A stretch of 64,000 nt of DNA from Planctomycetota bacterium (GCA_028281765.1 JANQJF010000119.1:44402-108401); one strand, 5' to 3'; shown: positions 35,603 through 44,384, counted from the stretch's first letter. The notes: a model not told the origin generated them from the letters alone. Translations and numbers: made by a program.

Positions 35603-36457
35603 ATGAGGAAGAGCTCAATACCTAGACTGATAACGGGTGCGCCATTGATATGGTCGGTGACAGGGGCATCCATCATTGCCACCTCGATCTACCTGGCGTT
35701 CTCCGGGCGCGCGTTCTACTTTCTCCTGCTTCTCGGCTTGACCCTAGTTCTCGGCAGCGCCCACTCTGTGATCACTCGACAGAGGGTATTGCTCAGCCGG
35801 CAAGGCCTTCTCGTCTATGTGGCCTTCGCTGCGGCCGGGATCTTGTTTGATTTGCTATTTGGTGTCTGGTTGACTGGACTATGGAGCTATCCAAATTACG
35901 GGGTCAAGGACTATATATGGCTGTACATCGCCGTCTATCCTCTGGGGGGATTCGTGATGATCTACACTCTGCTAGTGGGACAGACTTGTTGGGGGCACCG
36001 AATCGGCAACGTGATGGATGGAAATGTAGCCCCACAACCAGTCGTCGCGCCAGTCCTGCTTACCGGCGCGTCAATTACCGCCGTTGGCGTGGCTGTGTTG
36101 ACCGGGCCTTGGAGACCGGTCTTGCTCCTCACGACCCTCGTGCTCGGGGCCCTCCTTCTTTCTGTTGCGATAGCAAGAGCGCTTGGAGGCGGATTGGTTC
36201 TTGATCGGATTGCATTGCGCCCCTGGCCCCTGTCGATGATAGTGGTTTCCGGCTCGCTTGTTCAGGGCCTGGTACACGAGATCCCAAATGTCTGGGCATC
36301 CGAATGGATCTATCAGGGCTGGCCGTTGGGGCACGTGCAGATCTTTGGAGTCCCCCTACTGGTGCTGATTCTCGGATGGCCAGCATTGATGTTAGTGCCC
36401 GCAGTGATTTGGGATCTCATTGCACTCATGCGGCCCCACAGACATCCTCGGACTTGA
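35603..36457 (+). CDS. Multi-pass membrane protein, unknown
   Basis: ATG 35603 (or a GTG seven codons earlier); 284 residues, eight hydrophobic segments (FYFLLLLGLTLVLGSAH, WLYIAVYPLGGFVMIYTLLV, LLLTTLVLGALLLSVAIA). Conserved-looking loops GLWSYPNYGVKDY and HEIPNVWASEWIYQGWP between helices suggest an enzyme or carrier. No family recognised. Confidence 0.65.
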   Translation: MRKSSIPRLITGAPLIWSVTGASIIATSIYLAFSGRAFYFLLLLGLTLVLGSAHSVITRQRVLLSRQGLLVYVAFAAAGILFDLLFGVWLTGLWSYPNYGVKDYIWLYIAVYPLGGFVMIYTLLVGQTCWGHRIGNVMDGNVAPQPVVAPVLLTGASITAVGVAVLTGPWRPVLLLTTLVLGALLLSVAIARALGGGLVLDRIALRPWPLSMIVVSGSLVQGLVHEIPNVWASEWIYQGWPLGHVQIFGVPLLVLILGWPALMLVPAVIWDLIALMRPHRHPRT

Positions 36458-36832
36458 TTCTTGCATGTCCCGCGAGACCATTGACCGACGATACTAGATG
36501 TTCCGGCAACGACGGACAACGTGACGAGTCGACAACCTGTCGGCCCCCGGATTCGTCACGGATGTCGTCCGGCCCGACAAACACATGAGGAGCGAGGCGC
36601 GCTTCGCCTGCCAACAATCACTTGCGGCCAGCAACGCAACCGCCGTCTAGCGGTCGCACTCTGCGGACAGATGACGCGACCGTTGACCCCACGAAGGAAC
36701 GGCGAAAACCACGCTGGAAGTTGGTCGGACCTCCACCATCGCCTATCCTGATTGGGGACGCAACCTCGCCGAGTCGCACGTCGACCGGCGACCCAGAACT
36801 CACGAGAACCCAACGCGAGCAAGGACCAAGGC
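36458..36832. other. Intergenic region before the thymine-modification-type gene
   Basis: No gene recognised. A small GCGAGGCGCGCTTCGCCTGC hairpin lies near 36592. AAGGACC at 36821 serves the next start. Confidence 0.4.
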
Positions 36833-37894
36833 GTGCAAGAGGACCACTCCGAAACAGTGCCAACGGAGAGCGTGTTCGCTCGCCAAAGCAATCCTGCGGT
36901 CTTCGTCCGGCGCACCGCACCAACGCCACGCAACGCGTTCTCCACCTTCTGGAAGTTCGCCGCTGAACGCCAACAAGTCTATCTCAAGCGAGTTGCGGGG
37001 GAGCAGCCCCCATGGACTGAGGACACGATTCTGCGTACGTTCAAATTCACGAACGTCTACAGGGCGGCGGACCGAGTCAGTCAGTTCCTTATCAACGACG
37101 TGCAGCCGGCCTGCGGAGAGGACCCCGAGACCCTATTCCTCTCCACGATTCTGTTCAAGCTGTTCAATCGCATAGAAACGTGGAAGGCACTTATCCATTC
37201 GGACGGACCACCTGATCCTAGTGCGTTCACCCCCCACGTGTACGCGGAAATCCTGGAAGGAATCCGGGCGAAGCGTATGCCGATATATTCCGGGGCTTAC
37301 ATCATGCCGTCCGGCGGCCAATCTCGCCCGAAACACCTAATGCACCTTCAGCTACTGGTTTCTATGCTCAGAGATCGCCTGCCTTTCAAGGTCGCCGAAT
37401 CAGGCTCTCTCAGGGATTCCTACAATCTACTTCGCAGCTACCCATCCCTCGGCCCATTCCTTGCCTACCAATACGCAATCGACCTCAACTACTCAACCAT
37501 CACCTGTCACTCCGAAATGGAGTACATCGTACCCGGGCCAGGTGCCATCGACGGCATTTCGAAGTGCTTCGAATCCCTTGGCGACTACTCTCCCGCCGAC
37601 GCGATCCGCTGGACTACGGAGTCGCAGCGCACCAACTTCGAACGACAAGGATTAGAGTTCCCCGGTCTGTGGGGCAGACCATTGCAACTCATCGACGTGC
37701 AAAACCTGTTCTGTGAGGTCTCGAAGTACACTCGAGAAAGCCACCCCGATCTGCCCGGAACGTCACGCCGAACCCGAATAAAGCAGCGATTCAAGCCGAC
37801 CGGCCCACTACCGCTCCCTAGATTTCCTGCAGACTGGAATATCAACCATGCCGTCATGGCGCAGAATAGACCATCGAGCGCTGCTCCAGATTGA
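36833..37894 (+). CDS. 5-hmdU DNA kinase helical-domain / glutamyl-putrescinyl-thymine pyrophosphorylase-like protein
   Basis: GTG 36833 with AAGGA upstream; 353 residues. Signature stretches of this family: FWKFAAERQQVYLKRVAG, TFKFTNVYRAADRVSQFLI, LFKLFNRIETWKAL, SYPSLGPFLAYQYAIDLNY, VPGPGAIDGISKCFESLG and LWGRPLQLIDVQNLFCEVSK. In phages the family is linked to hypermodified thymine in DNA (kinase or pyrophosphorylase roles predicted). Its 3' end overlaps the MazG-like gene by 41 bases, tail to tail, so the two are close functional neighbours. Confidence 0.85.
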   Translation: MQEDHSETVPTESVFARQSNPAVFVRRTAPTPRNAFSTFWKFAAERQQVYLKRVAGEQPPWTEDTILRTFKFTNVYRAADRVSQFLINDVQPACGEDPETLFLSTILFKLFNRIETWKALIHSDGPPDPSAFTPHVYAEILEGIRAKRMPIYSGAYIMPSGGQSRPKHLMHLQLLVSMLRDRLPFKVAESGSLRDSYNLLRSYPSLGPFLAYQYAIDLNYSTITCHSEMEYIVPGPGAIDGISKCFESLGDYSPADAIRWTTESQRTNFERQGLEFPGLWGRPLQLIDVQNLFCEVSKYTRESHPDLPGTSRRTRIKQRFKPTGPLPLPRFPADWNINHAVMAQNRPSSAAPD

Positions 37895-38924
37895 TGGTCA
37901 CGCGCCCCCCCTGGTTGGCTCTCAGCTTCCGAAACACGCTATACCCCGCCAGTATGGCCTCTTCCCACTGCCAGTGCGGGATGCTCGCTACTTCGTATCC
38001 GTCGACGAACTCCGAGATCATTTTGAGGAGATCGAAATCAACACGATCAAGTCCATCGAAGAAGCAGAGACGCTTCGCTCTCGCGTACACGATCGCAGAC
38101 ACAGCCTCCTCAATAATGATGGCGCGAGCACCATCCTCCGCCTCGTCTGCTCGAGGGTCGGACTTGCGTTTACACCGAACCAGAGCCCGAATCACTGGTG
38201 ACCATCCGAGATATGTGGCATGCGCCAGATGGAAAACATCGTGAAAGCGATAGAAGTCCGGATCTCGAATATTGTCGGTGAGACGATCCCCGAAATTCAG
38301 CCCATTGCACCGGAGCAACGTCGCTTTCCGATCGCCCTGGACAATTCCTACGAATTCTATCTCAAGTGTCCGAGGTAGCTGCTCGTACACACATAAGTCA
38401 TCGTCAAACAACGCGTGTGGACACTTTGTTTCCGGCCAACGACTCTTCGTCTTTCGTGTATTGAGTTCGGCGACATCCTCCAAAGACATCCCGCCTACGG
38501 CGGCAAGCTGCGCGATCGTGCGCCACAAGACCACGAGCACATCGGACCTGTCCTGAGCATGGTCGAGTCTCTGGATTAGATCTCCAACGGACGAGCCCAA
38601 GTGCAACGCGAGAGAAAGTAGATCGCTGCCGTCACACGGACCGCTCTCATCCAGGGAATGTGAATCTAGAAGCGACGGCGATGTAACATCTGACAGGCGA
38701 ACCAAGTACCAAAGGAAGTCACCGATCTCTTCCTTCATCTTGTTGCGATAGGCGGGGTAGGCCTGCTGCTCTCGCTGCTCCTTCTTGAATTCGGCCAGTA
38801 TGCCCCCTGCCTCGCCCATCAACCCCGCGGCGAGAAGCTCTACATGCCGAACGTGATTCTGTAGCCGGTCGGAGCCACCAGCTTTCTGACGAAAATCCTT
38901 CAACCATCGCGGACAGGTCATCAC
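37854..38924 (-). CDS. MazG-like nucleotide pyrophosphohydrolase with C-terminal domain
   Basis: 356 residues. N-terminal all-alpha NTP-PPase fold: LLAAGLMGEAGGILAEFKKE and NKMKEEIGDFLWYLVRLSD supply the ExxE...ExxD metal ligands. The C-terminal 170 residues are a second conserved domain (YRFHDVFHLAHATYLGWSPV, GARAIIIEEAVSAIVYARA) often fused to such proteins. Start overlaps the thymidylate-synthase-like stop as ATGA. Likely hydrolyses a specific (modified) nucleotide triphosphate; last gene of the operon. Confidence 0.85.
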   Translation of the reverse strand: MMTCPRWLKDFRQKAGGSDRLQNHVRHVELLAAGLMGEAGGILAEFKKEQREQQAYPAYRNKMKEEIGDFLWYLVRLSDVTSPSLLDSHSLDESGPCDGSDLLSLALHLGSSVGDLIQRLDHAQDRSDVLVVLWRTIAQLAAVGGMSLEDVAELNTRKTKSRWPETKCPHALFDDDLCVYEQLPRTLEIEFVGIVQGDRKATLLRCNGLNFGDRLTDNIRDPDFYRFHDVFHLAHATYLGWSPVIRALVRCKRKSDPRADEAEDGARAIIIEEAVSAIVYARAKRLCFFDGLDRVDFDLLKMISEFVDGYEVASIPHWQWEEAILAGYSVFRKLRANQGGRVTINLEQRSMVYSAP

Positions 38925-39679
38925 GCCATCTCCCTCAGATCTGCAACCAGCTCTTGCAGCCGCCTCTTTCCTCGCCCCGCGCTACAGAACGCGTATGTGG
39001 AGTGAACGACGAAGCTGCCAACACCAACGCCTACTTCGTGAGCTACACAAGCCTGCAGTCGTGCCAACCCCAGCATGTTACCGAGAACTTTGTATCGATA
39101 GTCATGACTGCGGTAGATTGCCGTCAAGTGCACCTGTTCTTGGAACAGCTTGAATGACAAGTGCGAAAGACATGGTCCGCCGCGCGTGAGCCTCCGATCA
39201 TTTGCGGTGTTGTAGAGTGGAAGGTCATACTCGCCCTCGGACACACCGAGTTCATAAGCTGACTTGAAGCCCCCATGACGGGAGGCCTCTCGCTTCATTT
39301 TCTTGATCAGCGTCTCCAGGGGATTGAACACACCCCCCTCCGCATCCCGTCGGCGAAGCAACCGGTGTGCGTAGGTACCCCATCTTGTAGCAATCGCGCC
39401 GTAGTCTTCGTCCGGATACTTTTCGAAGACACCTGAAAGGCCGCGCCGGGTGTATTCCCAACCCGGAAAGATCGTTTCGGCAACCGTATGCAGGGGAAAC
39501 TGATCTTCTTCGGCATAGAACTCGTCAACGCGATCCATCACATCCCTGGTCCGAGGACCATCAGACAGTGGCGAGTTTATCGCGAGAATGATATTGAGTT
39601 GAGTTTCGGCGTCTAAGAGGTATTCGGTCGCGTCCAACCAACCCTCAAGCCTCGTCTCCACTGAGAACAGTCTTGTCAC
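38921..39679 (-). CDS. Thymidylate-synthase-like enzyme
   Basis: 252 residues. C-terminal TS core: catalytic Cys in RGGPCLSHLSFKLF, then HLTAIYRSHDYRYKVLGNML supplying the R-S-x-D phosphate ligands and Asn, and FVVHSTYAF in place of the His-x-Tyr sugar ligands. N-terminal 150 residues are divergent. Relatives methylate dUMP or hydroxymethylate dUMP/dCMP. Between papain-like and MazG-like genes with four-base overlaps; probably makes or alters a nucleotide used by the system. Confidence 0.82.
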   Translation of the reverse strand: MTRLFSVETRLEGWLDATEYLLDAETQLNIILAINSPLSDGPRTRDVMDRVDEFYAEEDQFPLHTVAETIFPGWEYTRRGLSGVFEKYPDEDYGAIATRWGTYAHRLLRRRDAEGGVFNPLETLIKKMKREASRHGGFKSAYELGVSEGEYDLPLYNTANDRRLTRGGPCLSHLSFKLFQEQVHLTAIYRSHDYRYKVLGNMLGLARLQACVAHEVGVGVGSFVVHSTYAFCSAGRGKRRLQELVADLREMA

Positions 39680-40308
39680 GGCGCAACCTCATGAGTCAAG
39701 ACCATCGCTTCGCGAAGATGCGCTCCCAAGAACGAATCGTCCAGCCACGCGTGCCCCGCGTCACCCCACAACGTGCCCCAACTGTTGCGGATGAGGAACA
39801 AGCGCCGCGCCTTTTCTGAACCCAGCCCAACTGCAACGACGGCATGAAGCCCCCGAACAGGACCGCTCGCAGACACAATCCAAGGCGATCTCACGTCGAA
39901 GAATGGATCCGGAATCGCTATGCCAAGCACAACCGTCGAGCCACTACGCAGCAAACCTTCGACCTCGTCGGGCTCTGCAGGCTTCGGCTCCGACGCGCGA
40001 TGGTAGGTGGCTACGGTGCTGTCGGGCGCCCAGCTCGGCACCGGCGTGACGACGTGATATGGGCAATCGGCCTCCAACGGCTGGCCTTGCTCATCAAGCG
40101 CTTTCGCAGTCGCCGCGAAGGACGCATCGTTGCCTGGGGCGCACCCTGTCGAGAAGAAGTGGAGATACTCTGGAGACAACTCGTCAGTTTCAACCCTCGC
40201 ACCCTGATGCGCGGTCGTGGCTGCGTGAGCCAAACAAGTCGGACGCTCTCTTTGGTCTCTCACGCACCCTACTCGACTTCGATGATCGACGGTGAGTACG
40301 ATGCTCAT
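39676..40308 (-). CDS. Papain-like (C1A) cysteine peptidase
   Basis: ATG 40308 overlaps the ImmA stop. 210 residues without prepeptide or signal. Oxyanion Gln and catalytic Cys in VRDQRERPTCLAHAATTAH, catalytic His in VRGLHAVVAVGLG, Asn in LFLIRNSWGTLWGDAGHAWL. All four residues are present, so it should be active and cytoplasmic. Lacking a propeptide it must be restrained otherwise; the chagasin-like domain encoded directly upstream is the obvious inhibitor. Confidence 0.9.
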   Translation of the reverse strand: MSIVLTVDHRSRVGCVRDQRERPTCLAHAATTAHQGARVETDELSPEYLHFFSTGCAPGNDASFAATAKALDEQGQPLEADCPYHVVTPVPSWAPDSTVATYHRASEPKPAEPDEVEGLLRSGSTVVLGIAIPDPFFDVRSPWIVSASGPVRGLHAVVAVGLGSEKARRLFLIRNSWGTLWGDAGHAWLDDSFLGAHLREAMVLTHEVAP

Positions 40309-41300
40309 GCCTCTGCCAGGGCTGCTTCTCGAAGACGACGAGGGAAGCCCCCGCGCTCCTTGCCATGGTTGTCGACCTTGATCCGGATCTCCTCGAGACG
40401 CTCCTGACTCCAACGTCGACGATGCAGAAAAAGAAGCTGGTGGACCCCGGCACTTTGAATTCTCAAGAACACCGTACGCCTCTGCAAACCTCCGTACGTA
40501 GCCTGCGCCTTGATCGATGCTGAAACCTCGGACACGATTTCTACGGACTCGCCCGCATCGACAAGCTCCCAAAGATAGCCTCCAGAAGCATTGTCCTGCA
40601 CCTGAACCGCGAAGAGGTCATCCGGGCCCGCCTCGAGACACGTGCCCGTGTCATTCTCGGTGAGGCTCCATACGGCGGCCCAGGGATTGGTTATGAGATC
40701 CTCGGGGGCGAGTAAACGCTTTAGATCCTTGACCTTCGCCTTCTGCAGACCTTTCGCCGAGTTGCTCGAAATCGCATTCTGCGCGACCAGGGCCCAAAGC
40801 GTTGCAACAAAACTCGTGCCTAGCCGAAGCGACAATTGATAGACAGTCTCGGGCTGCATCAACGCCTCCTTCGTCCAACCGTGCCGCCTAGCCGCCGCTA
40901 CGAGCAACTCCTTCGGTGCGAGCAACTCGGACGCGAAAGTGTCCGCTGCCAGTTCTTCCAACGGCCGGGACTTGGGTCCGTATCGACCCGAGAATCCGAT
41001 CGACTCGCTCGGATCAAAGCTTGTGCGGTGACCAAGAAGGACGTGACCAAGTTCGTGGGCCAACGTAAATCGCTGGATCGGCAAGTCCAGTTTGGTGGTA
41101 ACGAGGATTCCTCGTAGCTGATCGTCCACAGTTATGGATGCCCCCCAGAGACCGCCTAGAGGGGCGAATCGAAACGGAATCTCAAGCGCAAGGACCGCAC
41201 CGACGACATCGAAACTAGTACGCCGCGGATCCCGGAAACGCCGGGTTATGGTCGCTGCCTCAGCCACGGCGCGGAGGATCTCCTCACTTCGGCTTCTCAT
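40305..41300 (-). CDS. ImmA/IrrE metallopeptidase fused to chagasin-like (I42) inhibitor
   Basis: 331 residues. N-terminal ImmA/IrrE domain (about 10-190) with zinc motif RFTLAHELGHVLLGH and third ligand region LEELAADTFASELLAP. C-terminal domain (about 225-305) has the chagasin pattern: LFAVQVQDNASGGYLWELV, then YGGLQRRTVFLRI and LLFLHRRRW, matching NpTTGYxW, GxGG-xxxF and RPW loops. ImmA/IrrE enzymes cleave XRE repressors; the partner HTH gene overlaps upstream. Chagasins inhibit papain-family enzymes; the target overlaps downstream. The fusion links sensing with protease control. Confidence 0.85.
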   Translation of the reverse strand: MRSRSEEILRAVAEAATITRRFRDPRRTSFDVVGAVLALEIPFRFAPLGGLWGASITVDDQLRGILVTTKLDLPIQRFTLAHELGHVLLGHRTSFDPSESIGFSGRYGPKSRPLEELAADTFASELLAPKELLVAAARRHGWTKEALMQPETVYQLSLRLGTSFVATLWALVAQNAISSNSAKGLQKAKVKDLKRLLAPEDLITNPWAAVWSLTENDTGTCLEAGPDDLFAVQVQDNASGGYLWELVDAGESVEIVSEVSASIKAQATYGGLQRRTVFLRIQSAGVHQLLFLHRRRWSQERLEEIRIKVDNHGKERGGFPRRLREAALAEA

Positions 41301-41644
41301 TCGTCCTGTCCAGCAGACCGTTGCCTCAGGAACTGAGCAAATCGAAGCACTTCCGATCGGTCCTCAGGAGAGAGCTTCGCAGCTGCCCGGGCAACCATGC
41401 TAATAGACTCCGACTCGAGAGGATCGGCGTCCTTGCTGGTCAAGTCGTCCATGTTTCGCTGGTATAGCCTAGACAGTTTCTGCAACTCCAGCGCGTCCAG
41501 CCGCCGCGATCCACTCTCTATCAGAGATATCGCAGATCGCGGGGTACCCAGAAACGAAGCCACGTCTTCTTGTGAGTACCCTGCGTACTCACGCGCTTCT
41601 CGCAACCGAGCGCCGAGAGCGCGACGATCAGCTTCCTCGGTCAC
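41297..41644 (-). CDS. XRE-family regulator, ImmA partner
   Basis: 115 residues. HTH domain: ALGARLREAREYAGYSQEDV, ASFLGTPRSAISLIESGSRR, LDALELQKLSRLYQRNMDDL. C-terminal acidic helix (LSPEDRSEVLRFAQFLRQRS). Four-base overlaps with both neighbours. Expected repressor of the operon and substrate of the ImmA/IrrE domain. Confidence 0.88.
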   Translation of the reverse strand: MTEEADRRALGARLREAREYAGYSQEDVASFLGTPRSAISLIESGSRRLDALELQKLSRLYQRNMDDLTSKDADPLESESISMVARAAAKLSPEDRSEVLRFAQFLRQRSAGQDE

Positions 41645-42042
41645 GGCTCCTCCTTTCTACTCTGACGTTCAAGGGCGACCTGGACCATGCTCGGAACCAA
41701 GTCGCTTATCATGTCGTCGACATCGAAGTAGCCTCCCGCGCGAATCAGTCGCACGTCTAGCTTGATGCCAAGATGCTGCTCAAACACCGGAGAACTGCGC
41801 GCTACCGCTTTGGAGTCGAGCACAGGCATCGTGTCCCACAGGTCGGAGCCACCGGGAAGTCCTTCCGGCCCGCCCTCCACCAGCGCATCCCAGTCCGCCG
41901 ACTCCAGCTCAACCCAGGCACGAAGGTCTCGCTCGAGAGCATCTTCTAAGCCTTTTTGCGACAGGAGGTTGAGTTGCGTGAACATTCTGATGACGTCTGA
42001 ATATCGAACATGATACCCCTTCCGTGTTCGAAAGTCAAACAC
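41641..42042 (-). CDS. Acyl-carrier-protein-like protein
   Basis: 133 residues. The C-terminal 60 match the second half of a carrier domain: DTMPVLDSKAVARSSPVFEQ, HLGIKLDVRLIRAGGYFDVD, DMISDLVPSM. The DS of DSK would be the phosphopantetheine site (usually DSL). The N-terminal 70 residues are helical. It overlaps the phosphopantetheinyl transferase gene by eight bases, which strongly supports a carrier role. No ketosynthase or adenylation gene is nearby. Confidence 0.65.
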   Translation of the reverse strand: MFDFRTRKGYHVRYSDVIRMFTQLNLLSQKGLEDALERDLRAWVELESADWDALVEGGPEGLPGGSDLWDTMPVLDSKAVARSSPVFEQHLGIKLDVRLIRAGGYFDVDDMISDLVPSMVQVALERQSRKEEP

Positions 42043-42700
42043 CTCCAGGAGCGATGATCTCCGCCGAACTGCAGATCCACGGCAGTGGGACCGAACACCT
42101 GACCGGGATGACTAGCCCGCCGGGAACCTCTGCCGTTGCGGCGCGAGCCCCGTTGGACGGCCGCTCCCACGTCAATCTCACATCTTTGAACGCCAGACGC
42201 TGTCCACGGAGCGGATAGCAAGCCTTGAACACCGCCTCTTTGGCCGCAAGAGTCATCAGATGTGCCACGTTCTCCTCCGGCGGATCGAATGGAGCCTCTT
42301 CGTCTTCGGCAAACACCAATCCGTCGAGCTGACAACCATCGTCGGAACAGAACTCGACATCGATTCCGAGTGACAGCAGATTGCTGCGCGGAGCCACCGC
42401 GACGATGACTACCGTTCCCTTGTGCGTCACACTTCCCACGTACCCGTCAGGCCACAAGCGGTGACCTTCCTCAGAACGAGCCGGCACGTCGTCCGCTGGC
42501 GCACCCGCCCCTTCAAGCGCCGCAATCAACGTGCGGCGGACAGCGGCAGCCTTCGCCTCCGAAAAGACGCGACGTCGATCGACTCCTTGCACCGCCTGCG
42601 GTTTGGGTAACCAAGAGGCAAACGAACCTCCCGCAACGCAGGCACTCGGAAGAAGTGCACGCATCGACACAGCCGCCGGATGAGTATCGTCTATTCGCAT
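42035..42700 (-). CDS. 4'-phosphopantetheinyl transferase (EntD-like)
   Basis: ATG 42700; 221 residues. Family motifs: RRTLIAALEGAGAP and WPDGYVGSVTHKGTVVIVAV, metal ligand LLSLGIDVEFC, and LMTLAAKEAVFKACYP with the W/F-x-x-K-E-A helix as TLAAKEAVFK. Transfers the phosphopantetheine arm of CoA to a carrier Ser; the ACP-like protein directly downstream is the likely substrate. Confidence 0.9.
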   Translation of the reverse strand: MRIDDTHPAAVSMRALLPSACVAGGSFASWLPKPQAVQGVDRRRVFSEAKAAAVRRTLIAALEGAGAPADDVPARSEEGHRLWPDGYVGSVTHKGTVVIVAVAPRSNLLSLGIDVEFCSDDGCQLDGLVFAEDEEAPFDPPEENVAHLMTLAAKEAVFKACYPLRGQRLAFKDVRLTWERPSNGARAATAEVPGGLVIPVRCSVPLPWICSSAEIIAPGGV

Positions 42701-42952
42701 GACTGCACCACTCTCCCCGCCGAGACTTGGAAAACCTCCGATTCGGGCCCGGCTCTGATACAAGCTGATGCACCAACTCATTGCAAGCAACGGTCGCCGG
42801 ATCGCGAAGTTGGCGACCAAGAAACCTGCGACCTGCACTTCCGAAGCGGCCAACCCCGACTACAGAGCTCGAGTCATCGACGGGTGAGCCGTGTCCGATG
42901 CCCTGACAGGACATTCACGGCTACGCGCCTTGCGCGATCCTGTTGCCGGTCG

Positions 42953-44227
42953 TTAGGAACGAGTGAACTCGCTGCACGCGACAATATTGAAGGCCTCCAC
43001 GGACATGTCGCCGCCGACAACATCATAACAAAGTGCGTGAGTCAGCTTCCCCGACCGCGGCCTGCTCCAAAGATCTACGACGACTTGGAAGGGCGGCTGC
43101 ACCCCCTCTATCCACTCGAACAATCGACCCCAACCCAGTCCGTCGAGCGAAGGCACGCAAGGCTCCCTAATGCCAAGTACGGTTGGGTGCAGCCTGGAGT
43201 TGTGGTATGCAACTCGAATGCCCAGGTCGAGAGCGACACGATCGAGCTCGCCGCCAGACAGACTCTGGAGCGGAAGGAACGGAGACCGAGGCCCAACACG
43301 CACTTTGAGATCGCCGCCGCCGAGTTCGTAGCAAAACCCAAAGAGAGACCCGTCGCCGGGCACTCCCTCGAGACAGGCCACGAGCTCCTCACCCGAAAGC
43401 GCGAAGCAGCGCATCAGACCATCGATAGCACCCCGCTCGAAACTCTCGGCCTGAAGCCGAGGGATCTCCACCAAGTCTATGGACGGAGAGAAGACAGGAG
43501 TGCGCACATCGTCGACCCACATCTCTGCACGGCCTCGATTGCAAACCACCGCAATACTACTGCCATCCGAGCGACGGAGAATCAGCTCACCACGCGGCGC
43601 AAACGTTCGGTCAGACGCATGAACAACCAACTGGATTCCGTGGCCGGATTGCCCACTTTCAGGATCGCGACAGCCCTCATCAGTGATTGGCTGGCGACAT
43701 ACCAAGAAGGCATCTCGATCGCTGAAGACGCGCAACATGTCGCTGAGGCCACAGCTGAGCTTGCTTGTTCCAGCACACACGGTCAACGCACCGAACCGAA
43801 CACAAGCTCGACCCTGCACTCCACCAAAGTCAACGATGCTGAGCTCAAGAACGGGTCGTTCTGACTTGTCAGAAGGAGTCGCATGGTCGGTCCCGGGCGT
43901 CGACTCGGACTGCTCTTTCCATGATCTGAGCAATTCGGGCGGGAAAGCAGCCACATTCTCAGGCTTGTCCACACGATCTGCGCAGATCGCACACAGCCAA
44001 ATCCCGTTACTCGGCGCCGAGCGATCTTGAGGGGACAGAGAATCATCGTATCGGGGCCCCAGGCTTGAAGCCGCTGTGATGTGACATGCCTTTCCCGTGC
44101 GACTGGATTTCTCTGCGACCGCGTCCGACGGACCAACCGTGGAACGACCACACTCTGGGCGCGCACAGCGGTATCCCGCGCGTTCAGCCAACGCCCGTTT
44201 GGTGGCCAGTGTGAATTCGTGACGCAT
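42953..44227 (-). CDS. HNH nuclease fused to degenerate ABC-type ATPase domain
   Basis: 424 residues. Residues 1-115 are an HNH domain of the phage-defence type: RAGYRCARPECGRSTVGPSD, GKACHITAASSLGPRYDDSL, NGIWLCAICADRVDK. The rest resembles an ABC/SMC ATPase with signature PLQSLSGGELDRVALDLG, but Walker A is degenerate (CAGTSKLSCGLSDML) and Walker B reads TVLGIREPCVPSLD. ATP hydrolysis is therefore doubtful. Related HNH+ABC pairs occur in anti-phage systems such as Septu. Upstream of the operon and same strand. Confidence 0.75.
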   Translation of the reverse strand: MRHEFTLATKRALAERAGYRCARPECGRSTVGPSDAVAEKSSRTGKACHITAASSLGPRYDDSLSPQDRSAPSNGIWLCAICADRVDKPENVAAFPPELLRSWKEQSESTPGTDHATPSDKSERPVLELSIVDFGGVQGRACVRFGALTVCAGTSKLSCGLSDMLRVFSDRDAFLVCRQPITDEGCRDPESGQSGHGIQLVVHASDRTFAPRGELILRRSDGSSIAVVCNRGRAEMWVDDVRTPVFSPSIDLVEIPRLQAESFERGAIDGLMRCFALSGEELVACLEGVPGDGSLFGFCYELGGGDLKVRVGPRSPFLPLQSLSGGELDRVALDLGIRVAYHNSRLHPTVLGIREPCVPSLDGLGWGRLFEWIEGVQPPFQVVVDLWSRPRSGKLTHALCYDVVGGDMSVEAFNIVACSEFTRS

Positions 44228-44384
44228 GTATTTGGAACTCTCGAACCTTGGGCAAACGCGAACCGGGCCATCAAGCTACCACCAAACGCCATGTGGTCAT
44301 CACTGAACTCGCCGCCACCCTTGTCCGCGACTGCAAAGTACTTGATGCGAAGTACCTACTCCACTCCGCGCATTGTGATCTAGC

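Noticed and set aside
42680-43864. 394-codon open frame opposite the HNH-ABC gene
   Set aside because: The minus strand encodes clear HNH and ABC motifs across the same bases; the plus-strand text has no domain.
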